This document shows, piece after piece, positions 8,812-18,432 of a DNA stretch of 64,000 bases. Every line of letters starts with the position of its first letter. Positions within the stretch are counted from its first letter, which is position 1. This DNA comes from JARFVT01 sp036677425 (GTDB taxonomy: Bacteria > Pseudomonadota > Alphaproteobacteria > UBA8366 > Aestuariispiraceae): contig JARFVT010000013.1 of the NCBI GenBank assembly GCA_036677425.1, positions 1,178,001 to 1,242,000 on the forward strand, read 5' to 3'. The position numbers were made by a program, and so were the translations under genes. A model generated the notes under the pieces. The model saw only the letters and a program-made list of their open reading frames with translations. It did no database searches and had not been told where the DNA came from.

Positions 8812-10896
8812 TTACTTTCCAGTCCACAGGCGATCACCACGCGCCGCCTTAACAGTTTTAATTAATGGTGGGGAATTTTGATTTAAATATATCAAATGCC
8901 CGCCATTTTTCTTTAAATCTCGGCGGTCAATAATTATATCTGGATTATCGCATGTATTTTTATCAATTGGAAAAATATTTGAAATAATCATATCAGCCTT
9001 GGCGCAATCATCGATCAATGCCATTTGATTTTTTGGAAATGCGGTTATTTTATCTTGATAGCGGTAAATGCAACCATCAATATCGCATGATATACCATTA
9101 TTTTTCCCTGCGCCATTGGCTGGCCATCTTGTTACATCTTCAAAGGCTAAATATTTTTTCCATATATTCCTTTCAAAATGACCTTTCCTTGTATCAGACA
9201 ACATCATTTGCCTAGATTGTTCATCCACACCATTAATATTTATGGCAATTAATTTACCATTTTGCGATAAAATTATATCTGGCTTTCGATAAAAATATGC
9301 AATGAAGATTGCCAATATTATCAATATAATGGCAAAATAATATGATTTTCCACGCCAAAGGCAAAGCCAAAGACCCGCAATGACTAACAAACCCAGGGAA
9401 ATATCTGGTATCTTTGCAACTAGTTGATAGCTTGATGGTAATCCACTGATTATTTCTGCAATATCAATAATGATACCAACCCCCATCCCCATAGGAATAA
9501 GTCCTATATATGCAAAACCAAATGGCATTAAAGTCATTGCAAGGATAGCAAATGGCATTACCCAAAAAGCCATCAACGGCACTGCGATTAAATTTGCCGC
9601 CAAGCCATAATTGGCAATCCTGCCAAAATGATAAATTGCAAATGGCATGGTTGCAAGGCTTGCAACCAATGTTGATGCGCTTAATGCAAGAATATAGCCT
9701 AATATTTTAGTTAAAATATTATGACTTAATTTCATTCTTAATTTTCTTGATGCGGGTGAATCAAATAATGCAACCAAGCCAATAACGGCGGCAAATGACA
9801 TTTGAAAACTGGGGCTAAACAGGCTTTCTGGAAATATAAATAAAACAGCGAATGCGGCAATTGCCACCAATCGCATTGATAATGCCAAACGGTCGCAAAT
9901 CACGGCAAATAACATTAAGCCAGTCATAATAAAGGCGCGTTGAGTAGGCAATGGTGCGCCCGCAATTAATAAATAAACAAAATTTATAATTATCGCTGCA
10001 AATGCCGCATATTTTTTTATGGGATAATAGATGGTTAGCTTTTCTGATAATGCCAGCCCTGCCCTAATTATAAAAAATAACAAGCCCGCAACCAACCCCA
10101 TATGCAATCCAGAAATTGCCAATAAATGCGCTAAACCAGCATCACGCATGATTTTATAGGTCGACCCATCGATAAAATTTCGATCACCAGTTATTAAGGC
10201 AATGCTTATGGCAGCCTGTTGTTTATCTAATGTGGAATTTATTATATAGTTAATATTTTCACGTATTTTATCAATTACCATTAAAAATGAAAAATTACTG
10301 TTTGATTTAAAAATAACCTCTGGGTCTGAAAAAGAAAAACCAACTCCGCCAAGTGCCTTAAACCATGCTAAACGTTGAAAATCATAACCGCCAATAATGC
10401 TTGGCATTGATGGAGGGCGTAACCTTGCCTTGAATTTTATTTCATCACCAATATCAAGCTTAAATTTTGATCTAAATGTAATTCTAATATATTTTGGGGT
10501 ATTTGATGGTATCAGGCCTTCGATATGTAAATTATCAATCCATGCCCTTGAACCTCTATTGCGCTGTTCTAGTTTAACAATACGACCGATTATATTTTGT
10601 GATTTTTTTGAATCTTTAACCACGGGATAATTAAATAAATTGGCCTTTACCTGTGCAGTCATAAAACCAAAACAGGCAATAGATATATAAAATAATATAT
10701 ATTTTTCATATCCAAATAATATTTTTCTAAAAAAATAAATTAATATATAAGAAATAATTAATATATTGATACCAACCCATAAAGGAGGTTCAAATTCTAA
10801 ATCAAAATATATAAATATACCAATCGCAAAAAATACAGGCAGCCATAGAATATAATTATTATGCTGTAATGATAATGTTTTTTTAAAATCAATCAT
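8812..10896 (-). CDS. comEC: ComEC/Rec2-family competence channel protein
   Basis: Polytopic inner-membrane protein expected to carry single-stranded DNA into the cytoplasm during transformation. Of 694 residues, about 1-80 form membrane segments. Residues 95-200 match the soluble OB-like DUF4131 region, and the Competence domain follows with the family motif HLLAISGLHMGL at 257-268 and many membrane helices to about residue 550. The C-terminal 130 residues are short and lack a clear metallo-beta-lactamase HxHxDH motif, as in many alphaproteobacterial forms. It is divergent from gltX, an arrangement common in alphaproteobacteria, but lexA, often next to it, lies over 30 kb away. No other competence gene is present, so function in DNA uptake is not proven. 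Confidence 0.9.
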   Translation of the reverse strand: MIDFKKTLSLQHNNYILWLPVFFAIGIFIYFDLEFEPPLWVGINILIISYILIYFFRKILFGYEKYILFYISIACFGFMTAQVKANLFNYPVVKDSKKSQNIIGRIVKLEQRNRGSRAWIDNLHIEGLIPSNTPKYIRITFRSKFKLDIGDEIKFKARLRPPSMPSIIGGYDFQRLAWFKALGGVGFSFSDPEVIFKSNSNFSFLMVIDKIRENINYIINSTLDKQQAAISIALITGDRNFIDGSTYKIMRDAGLAHLLAISGLHMGLVAGLLFFIIRAGLALSEKLTIYYPIKKYAAFAAIIINFVYLLIAGAPLPTQRAFIMTGLMLFAVICDRLALSMRLVAIAAFAVLFIFPESLFSPSFQMSFAAVIGLVALFDSPASRKLRMKLSHNILTKILGYILALSASTLVASLATMPFAIYHFGRIANYGLAANLIAVPLMAFWVMPFAILAMTLMPFGFAYIGLIPMGMGVGIIIDIAEIISGLPSSYQLVAKIPDISLGLLVIAGLWLCLWRGKSYYFAIILIILAIFIAYFYRKPDIILSQNGKLIAININGVDEQSRQMMLSDTRKGHFERNIWKKYLAFEDVTRWPANGAGKNNGISCDIDGCIYRYQDKITAFPKNQMALIDDCAKADMIISNIFPIDKNTCDNPDIIIDRRDLKKNGGHLIYLNQNSPPLIKTVKAARGDRLWTGK

Positions 10897-11027
10897 TATA
10901 AATATTACTGGCTTTATTGGGTTTTTAAACGTTAAAATTAATTAAGTTTTTAAAAAGATTATCATATGATAAAGCATAATAGTTTTTTAATATGAATATT
11001 ATATAATATTATCAGAAAGTATTTTTT

Positions 11028-12422
11028 ATGACTGTGGTTACACGTTTTGCCCCATCGCCCACTGGCTTTTTACATATTGGTGGTGCTAGAACCGCGTTAT
11101 TCAATTGGCTTTTTGCCAAGCATCATGGCGGTAAATATTTACTTCGCATTGAAGATACCGATAAATCACGTTCAACCGACGCGGCGATTGATGCAATTAA
11201 AGATGGCTTAAACTGGCTTGGGCTTGATCATGATGGTGAAATTTGCTTTCAATCAAAAAATGCCGCAAGACATATGGAAGTAGCAGAGGAATTATTAAAA
11301 TCTGGCAAGGCCTATCGTTGTTACTGCTCCCCTGATGAATTGACTAAAATGAGTACTACAGCCAAAGGAAATGGCCTGTCGATGCGCTATAACGGTAAAT
11401 GGCGCGATATGGATGGAAAAGACGCACCGCAAGATATACCACCAGTTATACGCATAAAAATGCCTCAAAATGGCGCAACCACAATCGATGATAAGGTGCA
11501 GGGCAGAGTTACAATTAATAATAGCGAGCTTGATGATTATATACTATTACGCGCCGACGGCACCCCTACATATATGTTATCAGTCGTAGTCGATGATCAT
11601 GATATGAAAGTCAGCCATATAATCAGGGGTGATGACCATTTAACCAACGCATTTCGTCAATATCATCTTTACAAGGCAATGGGATGGAATATACCAGAAT
11701 TTGCCCATATACCATTAATTCATGGAGCAGATGGGGCAAAATTATCAAAACGTCACGGCGCATTAGGTGTAGATAGCTATCGTGATCAGATGGGATATTT
11801 ACCAGAGGCAATTTGCAATTACTTGATGCGTCTTGGCTGGTCGCATGGTGATGCGGAAATAATTTCACGTAAACAGGCAATAGAATGGTTTGATTTAGAT
11901 GCTATTGGTAAATCTGCTTCAAAGTTTGATTTTGCAAAATTAGAAAATTTAAACGGCAATTATATTCGCGAAGCCAATAATGATCGCTTGTGTGAGCTTA
12001 TTATACCAAAAATAGATGGTAAAATTGACGAGGTTATAAAGGCACGCTTATTACAAGGAATCGAGGGCCTTAAAGAGCGTGCTAAAAATATAAATGATCT
12101 GGCAGTTAGTGCTGAATTTTATGTGATAAGACCAGTTTTTCCACTTAAAATTGCCAAGGCAGCAAAATTGCTTAATGCAACATCAATTGCCTTATTAGGA
12201 CAATTAGCAATATTATTAAAAGATAACGAAGATTGGTCAGAAGAAATATTAAAAGCAACCATACATGATTTTATTAATGATAAAGAAATTGGTTTTGGCA
12301 AAATTGCATCACCATTACGCGCCGCATTGACGGGAACAAATATATCACCAAGCATAACAGAAATAATGGTGGTATTGGGAAAGCAAGAATGTTTGACAAG
12401 AATATCTGCTGTACCAAAATAA
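11028..12422 (+). CDS. gltX: Glutamate--tRNA ligase
   Basis: Class I aminoacyl-tRNA synthetase that charges tRNA-Glu with glutamate. The 464 residues carry the HIGH-type motif HIGG at 16-19 and the KMSKS-type motif KLSKR at 238-242, with the Glu-specific 'LRIEDTD' near 39-45 and 'RGDDHLTN' near 200-207. The C-terminal anticodon-binding domain is present and ends in a normal position. The length agrees with bacterial GltX (about 440-490). The start follows an AGAAAG site. Alphaproteobacteria often have two GltX paralogues, one acting on tRNA-Gln; the sequence alone does not decide which this is. Confidence 0.97.
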   Translation: MTVVTRFAPSPTGFLHIGGARTALFNWLFAKHHGGKYLLRIEDTDKSRSTDAAIDAIKDGLNWLGLDHDGEICFQSKNAARHMEVAEELLKSGKAYRCYCSPDELTKMSTTAKGNGLSMRYNGKWRDMDGKDAPQDIPPVIRIKMPQNGATTIDDKVQGRVTINNSELDDYILLRADGTPTYMLSVVVDDHDMKVSHIIRGDDHLTNAFRQYHLYKAMGWNIPEFAHIPLIHGADGAKLSKRHGALGVDSYRDQMGYLPEAICNYLMRLGWSHGDAEIISRKQAIEWFDLDAIGKSASKFDFAKLENLNGNYIREANNDRLCELIIPKIDGKIDEVIKARLLQGIEGLKERAKNINDLAVSAEFYVIRPVFPLKIAKAAKLLNATSIALLGQLAILLKDNEDWSEEILKATIHDFINDKEIGFGKIASPLRAALTGTNISPSITEIMVVLGKQECLTRISAVPK

Positions 12423-12529
12423 TTTCAAATATATTATTTTATAAAATTTATTAATATAGAATTCATTTTAATGGCATAAATTTTGCATATAATTTATTAA
12501 CTATATTTTAAATTATAAGGATGATTTTT

Positions 12530-13771
12530 ATGTTTGCTTCTGCTTTTTCAGCCAGCGTTCATGCATTAAACGCATTTACCAAATCATTTGAGGCCATAAG
12601 CAATAATGTGGTTAATATAAGTACGCCTGGATATAAAGATAGGCAGGTTAGTTTTAGCGATTTTGTAAGCAATAGAAGCGGCACAGAAGCAAAAATAAAA
12701 AACCGTACTCAACATGAAGGTATTATCGTCCAATCAAAACGTGGATTAGACGCAGCCATAAGTGGACGAGGATATTTTATTACCAATAAAGGGCTTGGCA
12801 ATAATAATGATTATTTAATGACTGCATCTGGCAAGTTTGATCTTTATATTCCACCAGGGTCAACCGATGGCACCACATATATTGTTGATAATAATAAAAA
12901 TTACTTAATGGGCTGGCTATATAATCAAGACACAAAAAGCTTTAATGTAGGTAAAAGCTTAAATACATTATCAGCAATAAAAGTTGATGCAAATTCAATA
13001 TCTAATAATGCAAGCCCAACCGATATAGGGTCAATGCGGGCAAATTTAGATGCAGATGCAAAAATTGGTGACACTAAAACATATTCCATTAGTATATTTG
13101 ATGGTACAGGCAAAAAAGATAAAATTAATGACGGTAAACAAATTAATTTCACATGGACAAAAACTGCAAATAATAGTTGGAATATGCAGATATCGGCAAA
13201 GAACGGCACTGTAACTGCGCCAACTGCGCCAGTTAATTTAACATTCAATCAAAAAGGCATGAAGCCAACATTGGATGGTAATGGCAATAAAATCGATATT
13301 AATATTGATTGGTTGTCGCCTAAGGTAAATAGTAAAATTAATTTTAATCTTGCTGACCTTACGCAAGTTGCTGGTGGTTTTAGATTGGAAGGCCATAAAG
13401 TAAATGGTAATATTGAGGGTCGCCTTGAAAGTGTTTTCTTTGCAAAAGATGGAATTTTAATGGGTAAATTTAGTAATGGTCGCAGTAGCCCAATTGCAAA
13501 AATACCCGTGGGTGATGTAATAGCTCCAGAAAATTTACGGCGCGTTAGCGGAACACATTTCGCCCAAAGCAGAACATCAGGCGATATAAAATTATATGAA
13601 ATTAATACTAGCTCCAGAGCAACATTTATCGCAAGAGCATTTGAAGCATCATCGGTGAATTTAAATGATGAAATGACAAAAATGATTATAACACAACGTG
13701 CTTATAGTTCAGCAGCGACATCGCTTAAAACCATTGATGAAATGTTTAAAACAGCCACTGATTTAAAATAG
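12530..13771 (+). CDS. flgE: Flagellar hook protein FlgE-like
   Basis: Flagellar rod/hook-family protein of 413 residues. The N-terminus carries the conserved motif 'ISNNVVNISTPGYKD' of FlgE/FlgF/FlgG proteins, and the C-terminus 'MTKMIITQRAYSSAATSLKTID' type amphipathic helix is equally typical. The FlgE-specific central domain is suggested by the length and by 'GSMRANLDADAKIGD' near residue 170. I chose the second ATG at 12530 because an AAGGATG ribosome site ends nine bases before it; the in-frame ATG at 12521 overlaps that site. No other flagellar gene lies in the window, so the gene is isolated from the usual hook operon. Confidence 0.85.
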   Translation: MFASAFSASVHALNAFTKSFEAISNNVVNISTPGYKDRQVSFSDFVSNRSGTEAKIKNRTQHEGIIVQSKRGLDAAISGRGYFITNKGLGNNNDYLMTASGKFDLYIPPGSTDGTTYIVDNNKNYLMGWLYNQDTKSFNVGKSLNTLSAIKVDANSISNNASPTDIGSMRANLDADAKIGDTKTYSISIFDGTGKKDKINDGKQINFTWTKTANNSWNMQISAKNGTVTAPTAPVNLTFNQKGMKPTLDGNGNKIDINIDWLSPKVNSKINFNLADLTQVAGGFRLEGHKVNGNIEGRLESVFFAKDGILMGKFSNGRSSPIAKIPVGDVIAPENLRRVSGTHFAQSRTSGDIKLYEINTSSRATFIARAFEASSVNLNDEMTKMIITQRAYSSAATSLKTIDEMFKTATDLK

Positions 13772-14209
13772 ATAAAATTCTGATATTTTCTTTGAAAGAT
13801 ATAATTGCTGATTAAATCAAATAAAGTTATTACTATCACATTAAATTTTCTTATTGTAAAAGTAATATATATTTTTTGGTTTACCTCGCTTATCATCCGA
13901 TAGTAATTATAACTTATTTATACAAAAACCTGTAATATATATCTCATCTATAAATAACCTACAGCCATAAATATATTATTATCTTGCCATTTTATTGATT
14001 GATACTAAATCAGTGCAACAAACCAACAAGCATGATGATTTATTTAGCTGATGCAGCCCCCTAATTAATTAGCATATTTCTATTAGTAAAAAAGTTAATT
14101 TTAGGGTTTATTTAATAAATGCAATATATTTTAAAATCATAGGGTAAAAAATTCTATATAATTAAATATTATTAATTAAAGATAATCATACAATGCGAAA
14201 GAATAGAAA
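13772..14209. other. AT-rich intergenic region without recognised content
   Basis: A 438-bp stretch between flgE and a small gene. I see no coding frame of useful length, no tRNA-like fold and no convincing terminator. It is very AT-rich, with short degenerate repeats only. It may hold the promoter of the downstream small gene and mazG. Confidence 0.5.
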
Positions 14210-14422
14210 ATGGCCCAAATATTACCACAGCAACGCCTTTTATTAGAATTATTAACAATGTCTGGCGATATAGCTGTTTCAAGTAATACCAAAGATACTA
14301 TTTTAAAAAAAACATTGCAAGAATGCCAAAATAGAGGTTGGATTAAAAGCAATAGAATAAATAATGAGTTTCAAAAAGAAGTTATAACCAATATTGGCCG
14401 AAGAGCATTATTGCATGTATAA
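14210..14422 (+). CDS. Small protein of unknown function, winged-helix-like
   Basis: A 70-residue frame 46 bp upstream of mazG in the same direction. The composition is that of a real small basic helical protein: an N-terminal helix with 'QQRLLLELLTMSG', a 'LKKTLQECQNRGWIKSN' segment and a terminal 'EVITNIGRRALLHV', a layout reminiscent of a wing-helix protein or a MarR-like fragment. The upstream AAGAATAG is a weak ribosome site. I do not recognise the family. It could be a chance frame, but codon use resembles its neighbours. Confidence 0.5.
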   Translation: MAQILPQQRLLLELLTMSGDIAVSSNTKDTILKKTLQECQNRGWIKSNRINNEFQKEVITNIGRRALLHV

Positions 14423-14468
14423 AGATATGAGATAAAATTTATAAAATATTCTGTGATGGTAAGAATTA

Positions 14469-15278
14469 ATGAATAATAATATAACCCGCTTACAAGAAAT
14501 AATGGCAAAATTGCGCGATCCAGAAACTGGTTGCAAGTGGGATATCAAACAAAATTTCCAAACCATTGCTCCATATGTAATTGAAGAAGCATATGAAGTT
14601 GTTGATGCCATAAATAACGGTGATATGGATGAGTTGCGCGATGAATTAGGCGATTTATTATTACAGGTTATATTCCATTCACGCATTGCCGAAGAAGATG
14701 GCATATTCAATTTTAATGATGTCGCAGGTGCGGTTGCCGATAAAATGATTAACCGCCACCCGCATATATTTAATGTTAATAGTAAAGATAATAGTGATAT
14801 AAAAATCAAACAAATACGACAAAATTGGGAAGATATAAAAGCCAAAGAACGTCAGGCAAAAGTTAAAGATAAATCACAATTAACATCGGCTATCGATGGT
14901 GTTGCAATGGCATTACCATCATTGATGCGGGCGGAAAAATTAACAAAACGCGCCGCAAGCGTTGGCTTTGATTGGACAAAGGACGATGATATATTTGCAA
15001 AAATCGAAGAAGAAATTGCCGAATTAAGGAGAGAGATAAAATTAAAATCTGGCAAAGAACGACTTCGTGATGAATTGGGCGATTTATTATTTTGCATGGC
15101 TAATTTAGCGCGCCATTTCTTTATTGATGCCGAAGAAAGCCTGCGTGATGCCAATGCTAAATTTAGCCGTCGTTTCAAGGCGATGGAAAAAATATTACAT
15201 CTAAAAGATCAAAAGCTATCATCAAAATCTTTAGATCAAATGGAACAATTATGGCAAATTGTAAAACAAGATGAATAG
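14469..15278 (+). CDS. mazG: Nucleoside triphosphate pyrophosphohydrolase MazG
   Basis: All-alpha NTP pyrophosphatase that hydrolyses (d)NTPs to monophosphate and pyrophosphate, thought to clean damaged nucleotides and modulate ppGpp levels. The 269 residues contain two MazG domains. The first has 'CKWDIKQNFQTIAPYVIEEA' and the ExxE-x12-ExxD metal site with 'DELRDELGDLLLQ' (about residues 55-67). The second repeats it with 'KIEEEIAELRREI' and 'RLRDELGDLLFCMANLARH'. This two-domain form and length are those of the E. coli type enzyme. It follows the small gene at 14210 and is followed by a frameshifted gene of different composition. Confidence 0.95.
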   Translation: MNNNITRLQEIMAKLRDPETGCKWDIKQNFQTIAPYVIEEAYEVVDAINNGDMDELRDELGDLLLQVIFHSRIAEEDGIFNFNDVAGAVADKMINRHPHIFNVNSKDNSDIKIKQIRQNWEDIKAKERQAKVKDKSQLTSAIDGVAMALPSLMRAEKLTKRAASVGFDWTKDDDIFAKIEEEIAELRREIKLKSGKERLRDELGDLLFCMANLARHFFIDAEESLRDANAKFSRRFKAMEKILHLKDQKLSSKSLDQMEQLWQIVKQDE

Positions 15279-15372
15279 AATCCACAAAACTCCGTTTCAG
15301 GCCTTGGTAATACCCCATTTTATAATACCGTTATAGCTAATTATATTTAAAAATATAGATTAAAAAAGATAG

Positions 15373-15943
15373 TATTACCTGACAACCATACCGCCAAATG
15401 GAATTCCACTAACATCAGTTCAATTGATATCAAATAAAGAATTACTGACATTCAAGGATTTTGGTAACCCCTTCGAGGAAGAGCGCGAAAGATTACGTAA
15501 CATGCCCAACCAAAGAACAAGGTGATGCTCAAATAGCCAAGCATAGAGCTACTGCAGTCCATACTGTTTTTCGCGTTGGCGGAGAAATCATTGCAATATT
15601 AGGTCACGAACGAAGGATAACTTCGCGTGGACATGTCCCTATGGTTGACATGGATGGTGGCCACGACAAAATCGCAGAACGGCTTGAAGATAAACTTTCC
15701 AAGATATACAGCGGCCTTGAAGTTCATCATTATTCAAAAAAAGAAGCTATGACCTATGGTGCGGCGACGGATGAAATGTTTCGGCGCGGCCCCCGTATTT
15801 CTGATCCCAACCTTGCTAATTCGGGTGTAAATTCATGGTCTTCAAATACTTCTTCACTTGCTGCCACCAGCCGACATGCTAGTTTTAATGCTGATGCGCT
15901 AAAAATCTTTCAAGAAGCAATGGAACGGTACGGCTTTCGTTAA
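15373..15943 (+). pseudogene. Frameshifted gene of unknown function with richer G+C than its surroundings
   Basis: The 3' part is a 160-codon frame (TTG at 15461 to 15943) with protein-like content ('VFRVGGEIIAILGHERRIT', 'LEVHHYSKKEAMTYGAATDE'), but its first residues look artificial. A different frame, open from 15373 to a TGA at 15523, reads like a genuine N-terminus ('GIPLTSVQLISNKELLTF', 'FGNPFEEERERLRNMPNQ'). Removing one A in the run at 15513-15515 joins the two into '...NMPNQEQGDAQIAKH...'. No ATG opens the first frame. The region is visibly richer in G and C than its neighbours. I read it as a horizontally gained gene that has been frameshifted. I do not recognise the family. Confidence 0.5.
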
Positions 15944-16063
15944 CTGTGTGTTTGCTACAATATAATTTATCCAAATTAGGAATATTATCTCTCTATGACT
16001 ATCACGGTTTAGTTTTTTATATTTACGCCCGCCGCGCTTATGCGCGTAATAATAAAAAAGACA

Positions 16064-16771
16064 TTAGCTATTAATCAATTTGACTAGTTTATCCATTGGG
16101 TGTCCGTCATATTCCGCATATTGGCTTATATGATTATCCCAATCATCAAATATATCAAAAAAATTCTTTGGATGCATCATCGGCAAGCATTCTTGAGCGT
16201 CAAGCTTACGTATAACCTCTGATGCTTCATCAACCGTTGTATCTTCAAATATCTTATCTATATAATGAATTTTATTAGAAAACATTACAAAAGATGCCAA
16301 TAGTATGCCAGTAACTTCCGCAGTTCTAGCCGCATTAATCACTGAAAAATTAACCTGATCAAATAATATTGATCTGGCCTTACCTTCAATCAAAATACAA
16401 ATAATAAATTTGCTCTCACCATCGCGGGCATTATTTCTGCGTCGGCAAAAAAATGTTATTTTTTTAACTTTTAATAAATTTGCTGGGGTAAATGTTTCTA
16501 ATACTCGCTGGCTTGCAGAAAAAGTATCATAGGCATTTGGTCTAGCAATAGAATTAAGCGTAACAATTTGATTATTGCCATCATTTTCAAATGATACACC
16601 GCCAATATTAAGGGCACGTTCAATGGCATCTAAGGTGCTAACCCTTGGGTCGCCAATGGCGCGTTCAATATTATTTAATGTTGCCAATGAAACACCCGCT
16701 GCCTTGGCAAGATCTGTCTGTTTTGCATTAATCATATTACGACCAGCGCGAATTTGTGCAGCAGTAATCAA
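16064..16771 (-). CDS. XRE-family helix-turn-helix transcriptional regulator
   Basis: 235-residue protein with an N-terminal Cro/C1-type helix-turn-helix (about residues 4-60: 'QIRAGRNMINAKQTDLAKAA', 'SLATLNNIERAIGDPRVST'). The C-terminal part is soluble and of no family I recognise. The HTH resembles those found in many short alphaproteobacterial regulators, where it is followed by 'GVSFEND'. The gene stands alone, facing the frameshifted gene at 15.4-15.9 kb and divergent from nothing obvious, so the target is unknown. The start at 16771 is inferred from the fit of the HTH; no strong ribosome site is seen. Confidence 0.85.
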   Translation of the reverse strand: MITAAQIRAGRNMINAKQTDLAKAAGVSLATLNNIERAIGDPRVSTLDAIERALNIGGVSFENDGNNQIVTLNSIARPNAYDTFSASQRVLETFTPANLLKVKKITFFCRRRNNARDGESKFIICILIEGKARSILFDQVNFSVINAARTAEVTGILLASFVMFSNKIHYIDKIFEDTTVDEASEVIRKLDAQECLPMMHPKNFFDIFDDWDNHISQYAEYDGHPMDKLVKLINS

Positions 16772-16950
16772 TATTACACCTTTAAACTTTAAATTATCTA
16801 TAAAATATGTTTTATACCTATTTATATATATATTACACCGATTCTAAATCGATGCAATTCTAAATTTGGTCTATATTTAGATTATTTTAATTTTTAAAAT
16901 CAATATATATATTTAATATAAATTTAATTACTATATGGTAATTAAAAACT

Positions 16951-17400
16951 TTATTTTAAGTTTTTAATTTTGTGATATAAAAAATCTGCCCTTTTTTCAA
17001 AGGCATTGACCATTTTTTTAACTGCCTCGTTAAAGACAAGCCCAATCACCGTTTGTAAAATTTTTGATTTAAATTCAAAATCTACATAAAAATCAACTTC
17101 ACAACCATCATTACTTTCATTGAATATCCAATGGTTTTCCAAATATTTAAATGGCCCATCTTGATATGTAACATCAATTTTATTATTGACTTTATCCAAT
17201 ATTATATGGCTGGTAAATTTTTCAGAAAACCCCTTAAAGCCGATGATTAAATCGGCGGTGATATGATTATCTGTTCGGCTGGTAATACGCGCCGCCTTGC
17301 ACCAAGGCAAAAACTCTGGATATTTTGCAACATCCGCAACAAGCATAAACATTTCTTCAGGCTTGTGATTAAGTAAACGTATTTCTTTATGTTTTGGCAT
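16951..17400 (-). CDS. Coenzyme Q-binding protein COQ10 / START-domain protein (RatA-like)
   Basis: 149-residue START/SRPBCC protein. Family members of this type bind ubiquinone in mitochondria and alphaproteobacteria (COQ10); the E. coli homologue is RatA. Typical features are 'MFMLVADVAKYPEFLPWCKA' near residues 17-36, 'GFKGFSEKFTS' and the C-terminal helix 'VFNEAVKKMVNAFEKRA'. It starts 6 bp after the lipA stop on the same strand, the usual alphaproteobacterial pairing, and therefore is probably cotranscribed with lipoate and pyruvate dehydrogenase genes. A quinone-chaperone role is inferred from family and context; a toxin role is not supported here. Confidence 0.88.
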   Translation of the reverse strand: MPKHKEIRLLNHKPEEMFMLVADVAKYPEFLPWCKAARITSRTDNHITADLIIGFKGFSEKFTSHIILDKVNNKIDVTYQDGPFKYLENHWIFNESNDGCEVDFYVDFEFKSKILQTVIGLVFNEAVKKMVNAFEKRADFLYHKIKNLK

Positions 17401-17406
17401 TAATTT

Positions 17407-18363
17407 TTATGATGCAACTTTATTTAATTGATCTTCACGTGCTTTGCGTAAAATTTTAAAATCATCGCCTGCCAAATAACTTGATCTGGTTAATGGTGAA
17501 GATGACACCATTAAGAAACCTTTGGCACGTGCCATTTTTGCGTAACCATCAAATTCATCGGGTGTAACAAATCGATCAACAGCCACATGTTTGACGGTCG
17601 GTTGCAAATATTGACCAATGGTTAAAAAATCCACATCGGCAACGCGGTAATCATCCATCATTTGTTGAATTTCAATTTTCGTTTCACCAAGCCCAACCAT
17701 TAATCCAGATTTAGTGAATATTGATGGATCAAGTTGCTTAACGCGGCTTAAAAGCGTCAATGAAGTAAAATAACGCGCCCCTGGTCTTATCGTTGGGTAA
17801 AGCCGTGGCACAGTTTCTAAATTATGATTAAAAACATCGGGTTTTGCTGCCACAATAATTTCTAATGCACCGTCTTTATCTTTAAAATCTGGTGTTAAAA
17901 TTTCAATGGTTGTGGTCGGTGATTTTTCACGAATTGCCGTGATAACATCGGCAAATTGTTGTGCGCCGCCATCATTAAGATCATCACGATCAACCGAAGT
18001 TACCACTACATGATCTAAGCCTAACTTTAAAACTGCATCGGCAACCCGATATGGTTCGAATTGATCGACCGCATTTGGCTTGCCCGTTGCGACATTACAA
18101 AAAGCGCACGCCCTTGTGCAAATACTACCAAGTATCATGAATGTTGCATGTTTTTTTGCCCAACATTCACCAATATTTGGGCATGATGCTTCTTCACACA
18201 CAGTAGTAAGATTATTATCACGCATTAATTTTCGCGTTTCATGATAAGTCTTACTTGTCGGTGCCTTAACGCGAATCCAATCAGGTTTGCGTTTGATTGG
18301 ATTATCGGGTTTATTTCTTTTTTCAGGATGACGTAAAGCCATTTTTTCATCAATTGATGACAT
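17407..18363 (-). CDS. lipA: Lipoyl synthase
   Basis: Radical SAM enzyme that inserts two sulfur atoms into the octanoyl group on lipoyl domains, here presumably those of PdhB and PdhC encoded upstream. In the 318-residue form (start 18363) the auxiliary cluster cysteines are Cys56, Cys61 and Cys67 (CX4CX5C) and the radical-SAM cysteines Cys82, Cys86 and Cys89 (CX3CX2C). The C-terminal 'LTRSSYLAGD' supplies the serine ligand. I prefer the ATG at 18363 over one 15 bp upstream because AGGAA lies six bases before it. It is in a same-strand series pdhA-pdhB-pdhC-lpd-(small gene)-lipA-COQ10. Confidence 0.97.
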   Translation of the reverse strand: MSSIDEKMALRHPEKRNKPDNPIKRKPDWIRVKAPTSKTYHETRKLMRDNNLTTVCEEASCPNIGECWAKKHATFMILGSICTRACAFCNVATGKPNAVDQFEPYRVADAVLKLGLDHVVVTSVDRDDLNDGGAQQFADVITAIREKSPTTTIEILTPDFKDKDGALEIIVAAKPDVFNHNLETVPRLYPTIRPGARYFTSLTLLSRVKQLDPSIFTKSGLMVGLGETKIEIQQMMDDYRVADVDFLTIGQYLQPTVKHVAVDRFVTPDEFDGYAKMARAKGFLMVSSSPLTRSSYLAGDDFKILRKAREDQLNKVAS

Positions 18364-18432
18364 CAAATATTCCTGCATAAATTATTAATAAGTAATTGTC
18401 TATTTATATATAAATATGGTTAGTATAAAATA

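Noticed and set aside
13772..14209. Possible small RNA or tRNA between flgE and the 70-codon gene
   Set aside because: No T-loop, anticodon arm or stable fold could be recognised.
16033..16046. CGCGC-TTAT-GCGCG hairpin downstream of the XRE gene
   Set aside because: Five-bp stem only, with no T-run on either strand, so not called as a terminator.
16951..17400. RatA toxin of a toxin-antitoxin pair
   Set aside because: No partner ratB-like gene; the location after lipA and the sequence fit the COQ10-type role.
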